Assembly: GCF_003555545.1 (NCBI RefSeq)
Contig: NZ_CP032157.1
Span: forward strand, 2,732,546 to 2,796,545
DNA length: 64,000 nucleotides
Direction: 5' to 3'
Source: Paraflavitalea soli
GTDB lineage: Bacteria; Bacteroidota; Bacteroidia; Chitinophagales; Chitinophagaceae
The notes under the pieces were generated by a model that was not told the origin of the DNA, made no database searches, and saw only the letters and a list, made by a program, of their open reading frames with translations. Below are positions 17,059 to 26,096 of the stretch, one piece after another. How positions within the stretch are numbered: the stretch's first letter is position 1; each line of letters opens with the position of its first letter. The position numbers were made by a program, and so were the translations under genes.

Positions 17059-17706
17059 TTACAAGGACGCATAAGAAAGAAGAGGGAGAGCATGCGCTCG
17101 AAAATAAATTTTGACAAGCTCACCTGCCACCAGCATCACCAACAACTGGTCATTATTATATTGGGCCAGGTATTTCCTGATAGCATACAGCGCCCGCACC
17201 ATATAAGATTTTGACGTAATACGGGTAATATTCATGCGCAGGGCTATCTCGGCATGGGTAAGGCCTTCAATCCTGCTTAATCTGAATACCTGCTGCAGCT
17301 GCGGGGGCAGGTTATCGATGGCCCGGTGCATTAGCTTCTCCAGCTCTTTATATTCCGTTTTTTCCTGGGGAGAGATGGCATCGTCGCTAAAGTAGGCAGT
17401 CAGGTAATCCTCATTGCTGGCAGTAAATACATGCTTGCGGAGGTGGTCTATGACCAGGTGGCGGGAAACGGTGAAAATAAAAGCGCTGAAATTGGTGACG
17501 GCCGGCAGCTTATCGCGGTTGTTCCAAATTTTAATGAAGGTTTCCTGGGCGAGGTCTTTGGCCAGTTCGGGGCTTTTGGTGAGGCGCAATCCTATTCCAT
17601 ATACCTTGTCCCAGTAGCTTTCAAATATTTGCCGGTAAGCCTCCTGGTCACCAGCGGCAATGCGGAGCAGTAGTTCCTGTTCGTTGTATGGTTGTACGAA
17701 TGGCAA
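17059..17706 (-). CDS. ECF RNA polymerase sigma factor (Bacteroidota sigma-70 type)
   Basis: This 215-residue protein has sigma region 2 (about 26-95; ESYWDKVYGIGLRLTKSPELAKDLAQETFIKIW) and region 4 (about 143-195; LPPQLQQVFRLSRIEGLTHAEIA followed by the recognition helix). A hydrophobic C-terminal tail, common in this subfamily, ends the protein. With the adjacent FecR and STN-SusC it forms a trans-envelope signalling set controlling the GH16 locus. It is the first gene of the minus-strand run. No clear housekeeping promoter was found upstream; autoregulation through its own promoter type is possible but unseen. Confidence 0.92.
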   Translation of the reverse strand: MPFVQPYNEQELLLRIAAGDQEAYRQIFESYWDKVYGIGLRLTKSPELAKDLAQETFIKIWNNRDKLPAVTNFSAFIFTVSRHLVIDHLRKHVFTASNEDYLTAYFSDDAISPQEKTEYKELEKLMHRAIDNLPPQLQQVFRLSRIEGLTHAEIALRMNITRITSKSYMVRALYAIRKYLAQYNNDQLLVMLVAGELVKIYFRAHALPLLSYASL

Positions 17707-17789
17707 GACGTTTCCAGGGCAGTTAGAAACTCTAAAGTAAGTAAAAATATAGTTTGCCTGAGTGTCTTAAAATATTATGTATTTATTCG

Positions 17790-17817
17790 TTTGCTTGGCC
17801 GGAGGATATTATTTTTG
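17790..17817 (+). promoter_or_regulatory. Promoter of the TPR membrane protein gene
   Basis: TTTG (17790-17793) and TATTTTTG (17810-17817, exact TAnnTTTG) are 16 bases apart, slightly short of the usual spacing. The inferred start near 17824 leaves a leader of about 35 bases before the ATG at 17858. Confidence 0.5.
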
Positions 17818-17857
17818 AGCCGGATCACATCAGCCCCTAATCAACCGTGTCAATAGT

Positions 17858-18595
17858 ATGTTCCCTTTTCTAAGTAATAATTTTTATTATATCACCGGTG
17901 CACTGCAGCTTATATGCGTGCTCCATTGTATCAAAAAAGGCAACCAGAATAAGTGGATATGGATCATTGTGTTTTTGCCCGTGATAGGCAGTATCGTCTA
18001 CATCTTTTCCGAAATATTTACAGGCCGTGAAGTAAGTCAGGTGCAATCAGGCATCAGTTCCCTGATCAATCCATCCGGCACAGTACGTAAATTGGAAGAA
18101 AACCTTCGTTTCTCCGACACCTTCAACAACCGTATTATGCTGGCCGACGCCTACCTGGCTACCGGGCAAACGGATAAAGCCGTGGCATTGTATGAAAGCA
18201 GTTATACAGGCGCTTTTACAGAAAATGAACACCTGCTCAAGCAGCTCATCATTGCTTATTCGCAACAGCAACGTTATACGGAAGTAATACAAAAAGCACA
18301 GAAGTTATATAAAACACCGCAGTTTGCCCGCTCCCAGGCGCATCTCCTGTATGCCATGGCGCTGGAGCATACAGGCAATATAGCCCAGGCAGAAAAAGAA
18401 TTTAAGCTCATGAATGTGCGCTACTCGCATTTTGAAGCACGCTATCAGTATGGCTTGTTCCTGCAAAGGGGCCATCAACAGCAGGAAGCAAAAGCTATCT
18501 TCACAGCCCTCGTAGACGAAGCAAGCCATCTCAGCTCCCGCGAGCGAAGCAGCAACCGGGTGTGGATCAATAAAGCCAAAGAAGCATTAAAGTGA
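17858..18595 (+). CDS. Membrane-anchored TPR protein with PLDc_N-like start
   Basis: In this 245-residue protein, residues 10-22 and 33-55 are hydrophobic helices flanking a KKGNQNKWIWIIVFLPVIGSIVYIF segment typical of the PLDc_N (cardiolipin-synthase-type N-terminal) domain. Residues 75-245 are helix-turn-helix repeats of TPR type (NRIMLADAYLATGQTDKAVALYE, then LLYAMALEHTGNIAQAEKEF). It probably scaffolds proteins at the inner face of the cytoplasmic membrane; no enzymatic motif is present. Transcribed alone, convergent with the LLM gene 18 bases away. Confidence 0.8.
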   Translation: MFPFLSNNFYYITGALQLICVLHCIKKGNQNKWIWIIVFLPVIGSIVYIFSEIFTGREVSQVQSGISSLINPSGTVRKLEENLRFSDTFNNRIMLADAYLATGQTDKAVALYESSYTGAFTENEHLLKQLIIAYSQQQRYTEVIQKAQKLYKTPQFARSQAHLLYAMALEHTGNIAQAEKEFKLMNVRYSHFEARYQYGLFLQRGHQQQEAKAIFTALVDEASHLSSRERSSNRVWINKAKEALK

Positions 18596-18613
18596 TTGGC
18601 ATCCAGCTCCTGC

Positions 18614-19636
18614 CTAAGCATTCACCAACGGCGCCACCTTTGTACCTATCAACTCAATAGACTGCATTAGCTTTTCGTGTAACAGGGATGCCGTATCCAT
18701 CTGGAAGGTGAACCTGGTAACGCCGCCCAGGGCCTCACTATGCCTTATTATCTTCTCAGCTACTTCTTCAGGGCTGCCGATCAGCAAGGCTCCTTCTGCG
18801 CCCATTTGCGCCTCAAAACGCCCCCTGGTCATGGGTGGCCAGCCACGCTCTTTTCCGATATTGGTCATGCTGGCGGCGTAACCGGGATAAAATTCATCAA
18901 TAGCCTGCTCAGTAGTGTTCGACACATAGCCCAGCGAGTGAATGCCCACCTTCAATTGATCCGGTGTAAAACCTGCCTGTTTTCCGGCCTGCCTGTACAG
19001 ATCTATTAACGGACGGAAACGGTGCGTTTCACCTCCGATGATCGCCACCATGAGCGGAAGACCCAGCATACCGGCACGGATAAATGATTCAGGGGTTCCC
19101 CCTACACCGAGCCAGATAGGCAAAGGCTCCTGCACCGGTCTGGGGTATACAGGCTGGTTCTTCAAGGCCGGGCGGAATTTCCCGGACCAGGTTACGAACT
19201 CATTCTTATTGATATTGAGTAACAGATCGAGCTTTTCACTGAACAGCTCATCATAATCGCGCAGGTTAAGTCCAAACAACGGAAAGGCGTCGGTGAAAGA
19301 CCCACGGCCTACCACCATTTCAGCACGCCCCTGTGATATCAGGTCGAGGGTGGCATATTCCTGGAATACCCTTACCGGGTCGGCAGCACTCAACACCGTT
19401 ACAGCGCTGGTAAGCCTGATCTTTGAGGTACGGGCCGCGGCGGCTGTTAAGATCAGTGCGGGCGCCGAATCGAGGAAATCCTTGCGGTGGTGCTCTCCGA
19501 TACCGAATACATCCAGGCCTACTTTATCAGCATGCTCCATGCGCTCGAGCAACTGCGCCATAGCGATCGTATTGTTTCTGGCTGTACCGTTCTGTCCGGT
19601 CATTTCGGCAGCAAAACTGTCTATTCCTAACTCCAT
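18614..19636 (-). CDS. LLM-class (luciferase-like) flavin-dependent oxidoreductase
   Basis: In this 340-residue bacterial-luciferase-like TIM barrel, visible family features are FGIGEHHRKDF at about 44-54, SAVTVLSAADPVRVFQEYATLDLIS at about 77-101, GRAEMVVGRGSF and the LPIWLGVGGTPES strand near residue 173. Such enzymes use reduced FMN supplied by a partner reductase; the substrate is unknown. The start is supported by AAGGAG seven bases upstream and by a TAnnTTTG box about 28 bases upstream. Length is normal for the family. Confidence 0.9.
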   Translation of the reverse strand: MELGIDSFAAEMTGQNGTARNNTIAMAQLLERMEHADKVGLDVFGIGEHHRKDFLDSAPALILTAAAARTSKIRLTSAVTVLSAADPVRVFQEYATLDLISQGRAEMVVGRGSFTDAFPLFGLNLRDYDELFSEKLDLLLNINKNEFVTWSGKFRPALKNQPVYPRPVQEPLPIWLGVGGTPESFIRAGMLGLPLMVAIIGGETHRFRPLIDLYRQAGKQAGFTPDQLKVGIHSLGYVSNTTEQAIDEFYPGYAASMTNIGKERGWPPMTRGRFEAQMGAEGALLIGSPEEVAEKIIRHSEALGGVTRFTFQMDTASLLHEKLMQSIELIGTKVAPLVNA

Positions 19637-19663
19637 AATGTTCTCCTTTTCTTAATTGAAAGG

Positions 19664-19671
19664 CAAAGTTA
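19664..19671 (-). promoter_or_regulatory. -7 box upstream of the LLM oxidoreductase gene
   Basis: TAACTTTG on the minus strand matches TAnnTTTG, 28 bases before the ATG. No good TTG is found at the expected -33 distance. Confidence 0.4.
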
Positions 19672-19781
19672 GAACAATGGATACCAGGTTCCTATTTGTA
19701 AGCAGTATCCAAAAGTATAGCAGGTTTAGAAAAGAAGCCGGATAGTTCTTTATCAGGAGATTATGGTTTAGCGGGCAAACT

Positions 19782-21080
19782 TTAACTTATCTCTTCATTG
19801 AGTTTCGAGGAATGCTTCGTATCTCTCATCAGCACATACACCAACAGCGAGATACCAATACAGCCCGTGATATACCAGTAAAACCAGGATTCGTGGCCTA
19901 TCTTTTTTAACCAAAGCGCGATGTACTCCGCACTGCCGCCAAAAATAGCTACGGTAAGGGCATAAGGCAGGCCCACACCCAGTGCACGTACTTCGGCCGG
20001 GAACAACTCCGCCTTCACCACTGCATTGATGCTGGTATAGCCGCTTACAATGATCAGGGCGGCCATCAATAGCAGGAAGGCGATCCATAAGGAACTGGTA
20101 TGACTTAAGGCCGTAAGCAAGGGTACCGTACAAATAACGCCCAGTACCCCAAATCCTATCAGCAATGGCCTCCGCCCTATCCTATCAGATAATGCGCCCA
20201 GGAAAGGCTGCAACAAAGCAAACAACAACAAAGAAATAAAGGAGAGCATGGTAGATTGTTCCTTGGTAAGGTGTACTGTATTGACCAGGAATTTCTGCAT
20301 GTAGGTAGTGTACGTATAAAAGGCCAGCGTACCACCCAGTGTTAACCCTACCACCGTAAGGATAGCCCTGGGATGTTTGAGCAATTCACGGATCGTACCT
20401 TTTTGTTCTTTTTGCTTCGTTTGCTGCAAAGCAAAGGAAGGTGTTTCCTGCAAACTGCTGCGCAGGTAAAGTGCGATCACCGATAAGACAGCGCCAATAA
20501 TAAATGGAATACGCCATCCCCAGGCATGCAACTGCGCATCAGACAACTGGCTTTGTAATATAAGCTGTATACCCAATGCGATCAACTGACCGCCTATGAG
20601 TGTTACATACTGAAAGCTGGAATAAAAGCCCCGCCGGTTACGGCTGGCCATTTCACTCAGGTAGGTGGCCGATACACCGTATTCCCCGCCCACACTCAAT
20701 CCCTGCAGCAACCGCGCTACCAGCAATACCACCGGCGCCAGGATACCAATGGTTTCATAAGTGGGCGTAAAAGCGATCAGCAATGATCCAAACGACATGA
20801 GCAGCACCGACCAGGTCATGGATTTCTTCCGCCCCGATTTATCAGCTATATGACCGAACAGCCATCCCCCGATCGGGCGCATCAGGAAACCCAGGGCAAA
20901 CACACCCGCTGTATTCAGCAGTTGGGCAGTAGCGTTGCCGGCAGGAAAAAAAGAAGCAGAAAAATACAAGGCAAAAGCAGAATAAGCATACCAGTCATAC
21001 CATTCCACAAGGTTGCCGATAGCACCTCCAACAATGGCCCTTAGCCTGGACAGTGATATTTTCTCAGGTGATTGCGTCAT
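19782..21080 (-). CDS. MFS transporter, metabolite:H+ symporter (ProP/KgtP-like)
   Basis: This is a 432-residue, 12-TM transporter from the ATG at 21080. Signatures of the metabolite:proton symporter family are VGGAIGNLVEWYDWYAYS in TM1, RPIGGWLFGHIADKSGRKK between TM2 and TM3, LLQGLSVGGEYG in TM4 and GALSDRIGRRPLL in the second half. Substrates of the family are small carboxylates or betaines; which one is not readable here. An upstream in-frame ATG at 21140 would add 20 residues, but a TAnnTTTG box (21121-21114) lies between the two starts, so 21080 is preferred. Single-gene unit. Confidence 0.9.
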   Translation of the reverse strand: MTQSPEKISLSRLRAIVGGAIGNLVEWYDWYAYSAFALYFSASFFPAGNATAQLLNTAGVFALGFLMRPIGGWLFGHIADKSGRKKSMTWSVLLMSFGSLLIAFTPTYETIGILAPVVLLVARLLQGLSVGGEYGVSATYLSEMASRNRRGFYSSFQYVTLIGGQLIALGIQLILQSQLSDAQLHAWGWRIPFIIGAVLSVIALYLRSSLQETPSFALQQTKQKEQKGTIRELLKHPRAILTVVGLTLGGTLAFYTYTTYMQKFLVNTVHLTKEQSTMLSFISLLLFALLQPFLGALSDRIGRRPLLIGFGVLGVICTVPLLTALSHTSSLWIAFLLLMAALIIVSGYTSINAVVKAELFPAEVRALGVGLPYALTVAIFGGSAEYIALWLKKIGHESWFYWYITGCIGISLLVYVLMRDTKHSSKLNEEIS

Positions 21081-21113
21081 ATAAGTTTTATCCCTGTTAT
21101 AAAATGTGTAGAT

Positions 21114-21121
21114 CAAACATA
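21114..21121 (-). promoter_or_regulatory. -7 box of the MFS transporter gene
   Basis: TATGTTTG on the minus strand is an exact TAnnTTTG. The inferred start near 21107 gives a leader of about 27 bases to the ATG at 21080. No clear -33 TTG. Confidence 0.45.
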
Positions 21122-21140
21122 ATGAACTTAAAAATAACAC

Positions 21141-21571
21141 GGGAATAATATTATATCCGGCGGTATTGCAAGGAAACTATCTGGCGCTCTACAACAGGTT
21201 AAAATAGCTTACAATTTGGATTATACTATAGAACGTGGAGTACAGGAAAAACTGGTTATTTGTATTATTGTTAACCAAACTTTTTGCGAATGCTATATGT
21301 ATGTGGCGTGCCCATAGACGTCCCTTATCCTGGCCAGCCTGCCTAAGCCATCCATTTCACAACAAACATATTGTCGCTCACTAATACCATCACCTGATGG
21401 TGATATTCATGGCAATTCCGGTAATTCCCGGACCAGGAGTTCTATGCACAATGAATGTGCACCATTAGCGCAGGTGCTTCGCCCTTTGTTGTCTGATACC
21501 CAAAAAGAACAAACGAATTGTTCCTGTTTGCAGCAGTAACAGCCCCTGTTTTATTACATAAACCGATCATC
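21141..21571. other. 431-bp divergent intergenic region
   Basis: This is the spacer between the divergent MFS gene and surface operon. It holds an ACCATCA-CC-TGATGGT dyad near 21387-21402, a possible operator. I see no small ORF with good coding character, no RNA gene and no convincing plus-strand promoter. An in-frame TTG at 21518 could extend the next gene but is unlikely. Confidence 0.4.
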
Positions 21572-24500
21572 ATGCGATTGAAATTGACCCTTCTTTTTTT
21601 ACTGTTTTGCGCTACCACCTGCGTCCATGCCCAACCCCGTAAGTGGTATTGGGTGGGCGGCTACGGCAGCGCCAGCACCAGTATTCAAACTGTTTCCAAC
21701 TGGAACTCCAAACTGGGTGGTGGCACTGGGGGCACCGTCCATCCGGGCGCCAACAATGCGGCTACCTCCATCACCAAGGGCGATACCCTGGTGATCGATG
21801 GCAGCAATATTGGCTTTGGTGTAGTGGCAGGCACGGACACGATCCGTATTCCCATCTTCACCCAAAATGAACCAGCACGTATCCATATTATCAATGGTGC
21901 GCGGGTGCTGTTTCATAAATCCACCGCTACGGGCACCAATACCCTCACCATTACACCCACTGATCCCAATGGATCCAGTGATGGGAAGGATATTTATATT
22001 GATACTACTTCTGGTCTTAATATCCGGCATAACGGCCTGGGTACAGGAGCAGCCGTATTATCCCTCAATGTGAAAGCCAGGGCCCTGATAGAAGGCAACC
22101 TGGCCATCACAGGCGGTGTCAATAACCGCCTGGCCGTGCCAGCCGGCGGTATGATACCTGCGGTAAGGTTTGCACCTGGCTCCACTTTCCGCACGGCCGT
22201 CATCAGTGCATCTGCTTTCAACAATGCAGGGGCTGCCGGATCAGTACTCTTTGAGCCAGGGTCCACGCTCATCTATGATGGCTCGTACTCACCAGAAGGC
22301 AATAGCAGCACGGTGCAATTACTGACCTTCATGCCCGGAAGCAATTATATCATCAACAGCAGTACTACCGGCCAGCCTGGCAGCTTCTTTAATTCAAAAT
22401 CATACGGCAATGTGATCGTAGGCGATGGCGTAAAGACAGTCACTGTGCCAGCAGGCGGCAGCGTTCAGATAGATACCCTCATCGTACGTACGGGCAGCAC
22501 CTTCACCATCAATGGCAGCACGCCTACCACCATCAAAGGCAACCTGACGGTTGATGGAACCTTAGCTGCGGCCGGCACTCAAACCATAACATTTGGAGGC
22601 AATGGAGTAAGGCAGGTAGTTGCAGGCAATGGCGCCATCACGTTTCCCAACCTCACAGTAAGCCCTGCTGCCTGGGTGGCCCTGGCCAGGAATATCACAG
22701 TTACTACCAGCGCTGCTATATCCGGGCGCATTAATTTCGGGACCTTCCAGCTTACAGATAATGGGGCTACCACTGCCACCTTTACTACCACAGCAGGAGC
22801 GGTATTGCAAACAGCCAATACCAATGGTTTTGATCCAATCACCGGCTCTGTAAAGATGCAGGGCAGTAAGACTTATGCGCCACGCACCAGTTACATCATT
22901 GACGCTCCCACCGCAACCCCATTTGGCATCAGTACCCTCCCCGATCCTACCCCATTAACAGTGGGTTATCTGAAACTGAATGCCAGCGGACAGGTAACCA
23001 CCAATACCAGTATACAAATTGCCGATAGCCTGGTGATGCAATCAGGCCTGTTGAATATCCGTACGTCCGAATCGGTGGAACTTGCTGCCGGTGCTTCCCT
23101 GAAAGGCAGCAATTATGGTCCGGCCAATTATATAATAACCAATGTAGACAAGACAAGTGGGGCGCAGGCTATTTTCGCTTATAAAGGTATTGCGGCTCCC
23201 ACAGTGGTGCCTATTGGCAGTGCTGCCAACTACCTGCCCGTCACTTTCCGTCCGGATGGTCCGGTGGATGTGACCATGACGGTATTTGAAGGGGTCACAG
23301 ACAATGCAGCACCCAATGGTCTTTCACTACCTGCTGCTGCACTGGACACCATGGTGAATGCAGTATGGAAGATCAATCGTACAGCTGGAACTGCTAATTG
23401 CGACATCGCCCTGCAATGGACGGCAGGCCTGGAAGGTACCAGCTTCAAAACACTGGCGCTTTCCAATATCGGCATATCATCACTCGATGCCAACCTGCCC
23501 GCATGGCAAACACCATTGGGAACCGGCCTGGCCAATCGGACTGCGCGAGCTATCCTGAATGACCTATCCCCCCTGGTAGTCACCAAATTTGCCGCAGGCA
23601 TGCAGCAGGTGATCTTTGATCCCCTGCCGGTTAAAACCTATGGCGATGCCATTTTTGACCCCGCCGCTATTACCAACACCCCCGCTGTTCCAATTACCTA
23701 TAGCAGCGACAACCAGCAGGTAGCCGTGGTTTCAGCAGGCAAGTTGCAAATTGTAGGAGCCGGTACGGCAACGATCACCGCTTCCCAGGCCGGCGCCACT
23801 TCCCGTACACAAGCACTTACTATTAATAAAGCCTTGTTAACCATTAAGGCCAATGACAGCACCATGCGGCCCAATAATCCCATCACCGGATTTAGCTTTA
23901 CCTACAGTGGGTTTAAATACGCAGACGGTCCTGCCCAATTAACCACCTTACCCGTTGCTACATCCGATGCAACGGTCAATTCACCGGAAGGAGTATATTC
24001 CCTGATACCCGGCAATGCCCAATCACCCAACTATACTTTCCAATATGTGAATGGCGTGCTGAGGCTGGCCAAGGATCCGCAATCGATCACTTTTGCTTCG
24101 GTAGCTGATAAGCTGTATGGTGATGCGGATTTTGATCCCGGCGCGGTAGCTTCCAGTAACCTGCCCGTCCGGTACACCAGCTCCAATCCCGCAGTAGCGA
24201 TCACGGTTGACGATGACCGTAAAGTGCGTGTAATAGGTATCGGCATTACCACCATTACCGCTTCCCAGCCAGGTGATGTAAGTTATACAACGGCTGTGAG
24301 CATCCCCCGCACCCTTCGGGTGAATAAAGCGCCGCTTATTATTCAGCCAGGGGATACTACCAAGGTCCAGGGCCAACCGAATCCCGAATTCAAAACCATT
24401 AAATACACAGGGTTTGTGAATGGAGAAGACCCTTCGGTACTTACCCGCCTGCCCATTCTCAGCACCACGGCAGTATTGACTTCCTTTGCCGGTAATTATC

Positions 24501-24850
24501 CCATTATAGCCAGCCAGGCCACGGCTGTCAATTACAATATTGTTTTTGTTCCTGGTACATTAAAAGTAAGCCCCATTGACGAGAGCAAGGATACCCGCCA
24601 GCTGCAGGCTTATTCCAATAGCCGCAATACCGTAAGGGTACAAATCAAAGTGACCGTACCGGGATGGGCCAATATCCTGCTGTACGATTTACAGGGCAAA
24701 TTGGTAGCCCGCCAGAAAGTGAGGCTCAACCATGCCCAGGGCGTCAATGATTTCGACATCCCTGTTCATTACATGGACCCGGGTATTTATTCCGTGCAGG
24801 TGATCGGTGAAGGATGGAAACTGCAAAAGAATATTGCCATCCTCCCCTAA
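21572..24850 (+). CDS. Secreted MBG-repeat surface protein with T9SS sorting domain
   Basis: The protein is 1092 residues from the ATG that precedes a clear signal peptide (RLKLTLLFLLFCATTCVHA). The first two thirds (about 25-670) are Gly/Thr/Asn-rich strands like filamentous surface proteins, beginning with RKWYWVGGYGSASTS. Residues about 680-1005 contain alternating Ig-like and MBG-type domains, marked by repeated KTYGDAIFDPAA/KLYGDADFDPGA and GVLRL/GTLKV endings. The last 80 residues form a Por-type C-terminal sorting domain (LLYDLQGKLVARQ to the end). It is likely displayed or released through the type IX system, perhaps as an adhesin or matrix protein. First gene of a five-gene unit. Confidence 0.85.
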   Translation: MRLKLTLLFLLFCATTCVHAQPRKWYWVGGYGSASTSIQTVSNWNSKLGGGTGGTVHPGANNAATSITKGDTLVIDGSNIGFGVVAGTDTIRIPIFTQNEPARIHIINGARVLFHKSTATGTNTLTITPTDPNGSSDGKDIYIDTTSGLNIRHNGLGTGAAVLSLNVKARALIEGNLAITGGVNNRLAVPAGGMIPAVRFAPGSTFRTAVISASAFNNAGAAGSVLFEPGSTLIYDGSYSPEGNSSTVQLLTFMPGSNYIINSSTTGQPGSFFNSKSYGNVIVGDGVKTVTVPAGGSVQIDTLIVRTGSTFTINGSTPTTIKGNLTVDGTLAAAGTQTITFGGNGVRQVVAGNGAITFPNLTVSPAAWVALARNITVTTSAAISGRINFGTFQLTDNGATTATFTTTAGAVLQTANTNGFDPITGSVKMQGSKTYAPRTSYIIDAPTATPFGISTLPDPTPLTVGYLKLNASGQVTTNTSIQIADSLVMQSGLLNIRTSESVELAAGASLKGSNYGPANYIITNVDKTSGAQAIFAYKGIAAPTVVPIGSAANYLPVTFRPDGPVDVTMTVFEGVTDNAAPNGLSLPAAALDTMVNAVWKINRTAGTANCDIALQWTAGLEGTSFKTLALSNIGISSLDANLPAWQTPLGTGLANRTARAILNDLSPLVVTKFAAGMQQVIFDPLPVKTYGDAIFDPAAITNTPAVPITYSSDNQQVAVVSAGKLQIVGAGTATITASQAGATSRTQALTINKALLTIKANDSTMRPNNPITGFSFTYSGFKYADGPAQLTTLPVATSDATVNSPEGVYSLIPGNAQSPNYTFQYVNGVLRLAKDPQSITFASVADKLYGDADFDPGAVASSNLPVRYTSSNPAVAITVDDDRKVRVIGIGITTITASQPGDVSYTTAVSIPRTLRVNKAPLIIQPGDTTKVQGQPNPEFKTIKYTGFVNGEDPSVLTRLPILSTTAVLTSFAGNYPIIASQATAVNYNIVFVPGTLKVSPIDESKDTRQLQAYSNSRNTVRVQIKVTVPGWANILLYDLQGKLVARQKVRLNHAQGVNDFDIPVHYMDPGIYSVQVIGEGWKLQKNIAILP

Positions 24851-24908
24851 TACCATGAACATGGGTAAACTATTGAAATATCTATCAGTGCAAAAACAGC
24901 TCTTAATT

Positions 24909-26039
24909 ATGCAAAAGAAATTATTGTGTACCATCCTGCCGGCCATTTGCAGTTTGCTCATGCTGGCCGGTTGTACAAAAGAGGAGACGCCCGTATTTCC
25001 ACCCTCGGGCCATATCGTATTGATCACTTCTACTTTCAACAACAACTACCTGTATGCAGTAGACGCCATGCATGGCAGCCTGTTATGGAGATATACTTTC
25101 ACGCATCCCAATCAGCCTTTACAATCCTTTTCCAGCCCCACCGTGGCCGATAGCCTGGTATTCATAGGCAGCCATACCAAGCGGGTGTACGCCATCAACC
25201 TGTTTACAGGTATACAGAAATGGGAATACCAAACGGGCGATACGGTGCTGTCTACCCCCACGGTATCAAAAGGAGTAGTATTTGTTGGCAGCGGCGATGG
25301 CAAAGTGATTGCGTTGAATGCCGTGAGCGGCACCCGCCGCTGGGAATATGCCACCGGCAGTAAAGTGTATTCCAGCCCTACCCTGAGTGGCCCTACAGTA
25401 TATGCAGGCAACCTCAATGGACGGATAGTTTCCGTGGATTCGGCCAAAGGCACACTCAGGTGGGGTGTTAACACACGGGGTCCCATCTATTCCAGCCCTG
25501 CTGTAGTGGATGGCGTACTATATGTGGGCAGCTTCGACAGCAGCCTGTATGCTATAGATACCCTCAATGGCGCTAAGAAATGGGAGTTCACCACAGCCGG
25601 AAAGATACAGTCCAGTCCCACCGTCAGCAACGGCGTGGTATATGTAGGCAGTTATGATAATAAGCTGTACGCAGTAGATGCCGCTACCGGCACTAAGCTA
25701 TGGGATTTTGCTACCGGCTATGTGATCGCCTCCAGCCCCGTAGTAAAAGACGGCGTAGTATACGTAGGCAGCTATGACAATAAACTGTATGCCATTGATG
25801 CAGCCACGGGCACGCAAAAATGGGCCTTCTCCACAGGCGGCCTTATTGAATCCAGTCCCGCGGTAGCCAATGGCCTGGTATATACCGGCAGCCGTGATGG
25901 TTATCTCTATGCAGTAGATGCCGCTACCGGTATAAAACGCTGGTCCTTTAAAACGGCCGACAGGATTGCCAGTTCGCCCTGTGTGGTAGATGCCACAGGC
26001 GCTGTTATACAATCCGGAATCAATGGAGCTACCCAATAA
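24909..26039 (+). CDS. PQQ-repeat beta-propeller lipoprotein
   Basis: The protein is 376 residues from the ATG at 24909. An earlier in-frame start would overlap the preceding gene and spoil the signal peptide. The lipobox LAGC puts the lipidated Cys at residue 22. The rest is about eight repeats of 40 residues with the pattern VYVGSYDNKLYAVDAATG-x3-W-x-F, the PQQ-like beta-propeller blade. Several blades (25620-25930) are nearly identical in sequence. There are no dehydrogenase catalytic residues, so a BamB-like binding or scaffold role is more likely than enzyme activity. It lies 58 bases downstream of the MBG gene and 57 upstream of susC. Confidence 0.85.
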   Translation: MQKKLLCTILPAICSLLMLAGCTKEETPVFPPSGHIVLITSTFNNNYLYAVDAMHGSLLWRYTFTHPNQPLQSFSSPTVADSLVFIGSHTKRVYAINLFTGIQKWEYQTGDTVLSTPTVSKGVVFVGSGDGKVIALNAVSGTRRWEYATGSKVYSSPTLSGPTVYAGNLNGRIVSVDSAKGTLRWGVNTRGPIYSSPAVVDGVLYVGSFDSSLYAIDTLNGAKKWEFTTAGKIQSSPTVSNGVVYVGSYDNKLYAVDAATGTKLWDFATGYVIASSPVVKDGVVYVGSYDNKLYAIDAATGTQKWAFSTGGLIESSPAVANGLVYTGSRDGYLYAVDAATGIKRWSFKTADRIASSPCVVDATGAVIQSGINGATQ

Positions 26040-26096
26040 TAAAACCAGCGCCCCATGGGGCGTTCTTATATTTTTTCATTGCCCAAAACCTGAATT

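Noticed and set aside
26049-26062. CGCCCCATGGGGCG palindrome as a terminator between the PQQ and susC genes
   Set aside because: It has almost no loop and only a delayed T-run, and the genes flanking it look co-transcribed. At most it is a weak attenuator.
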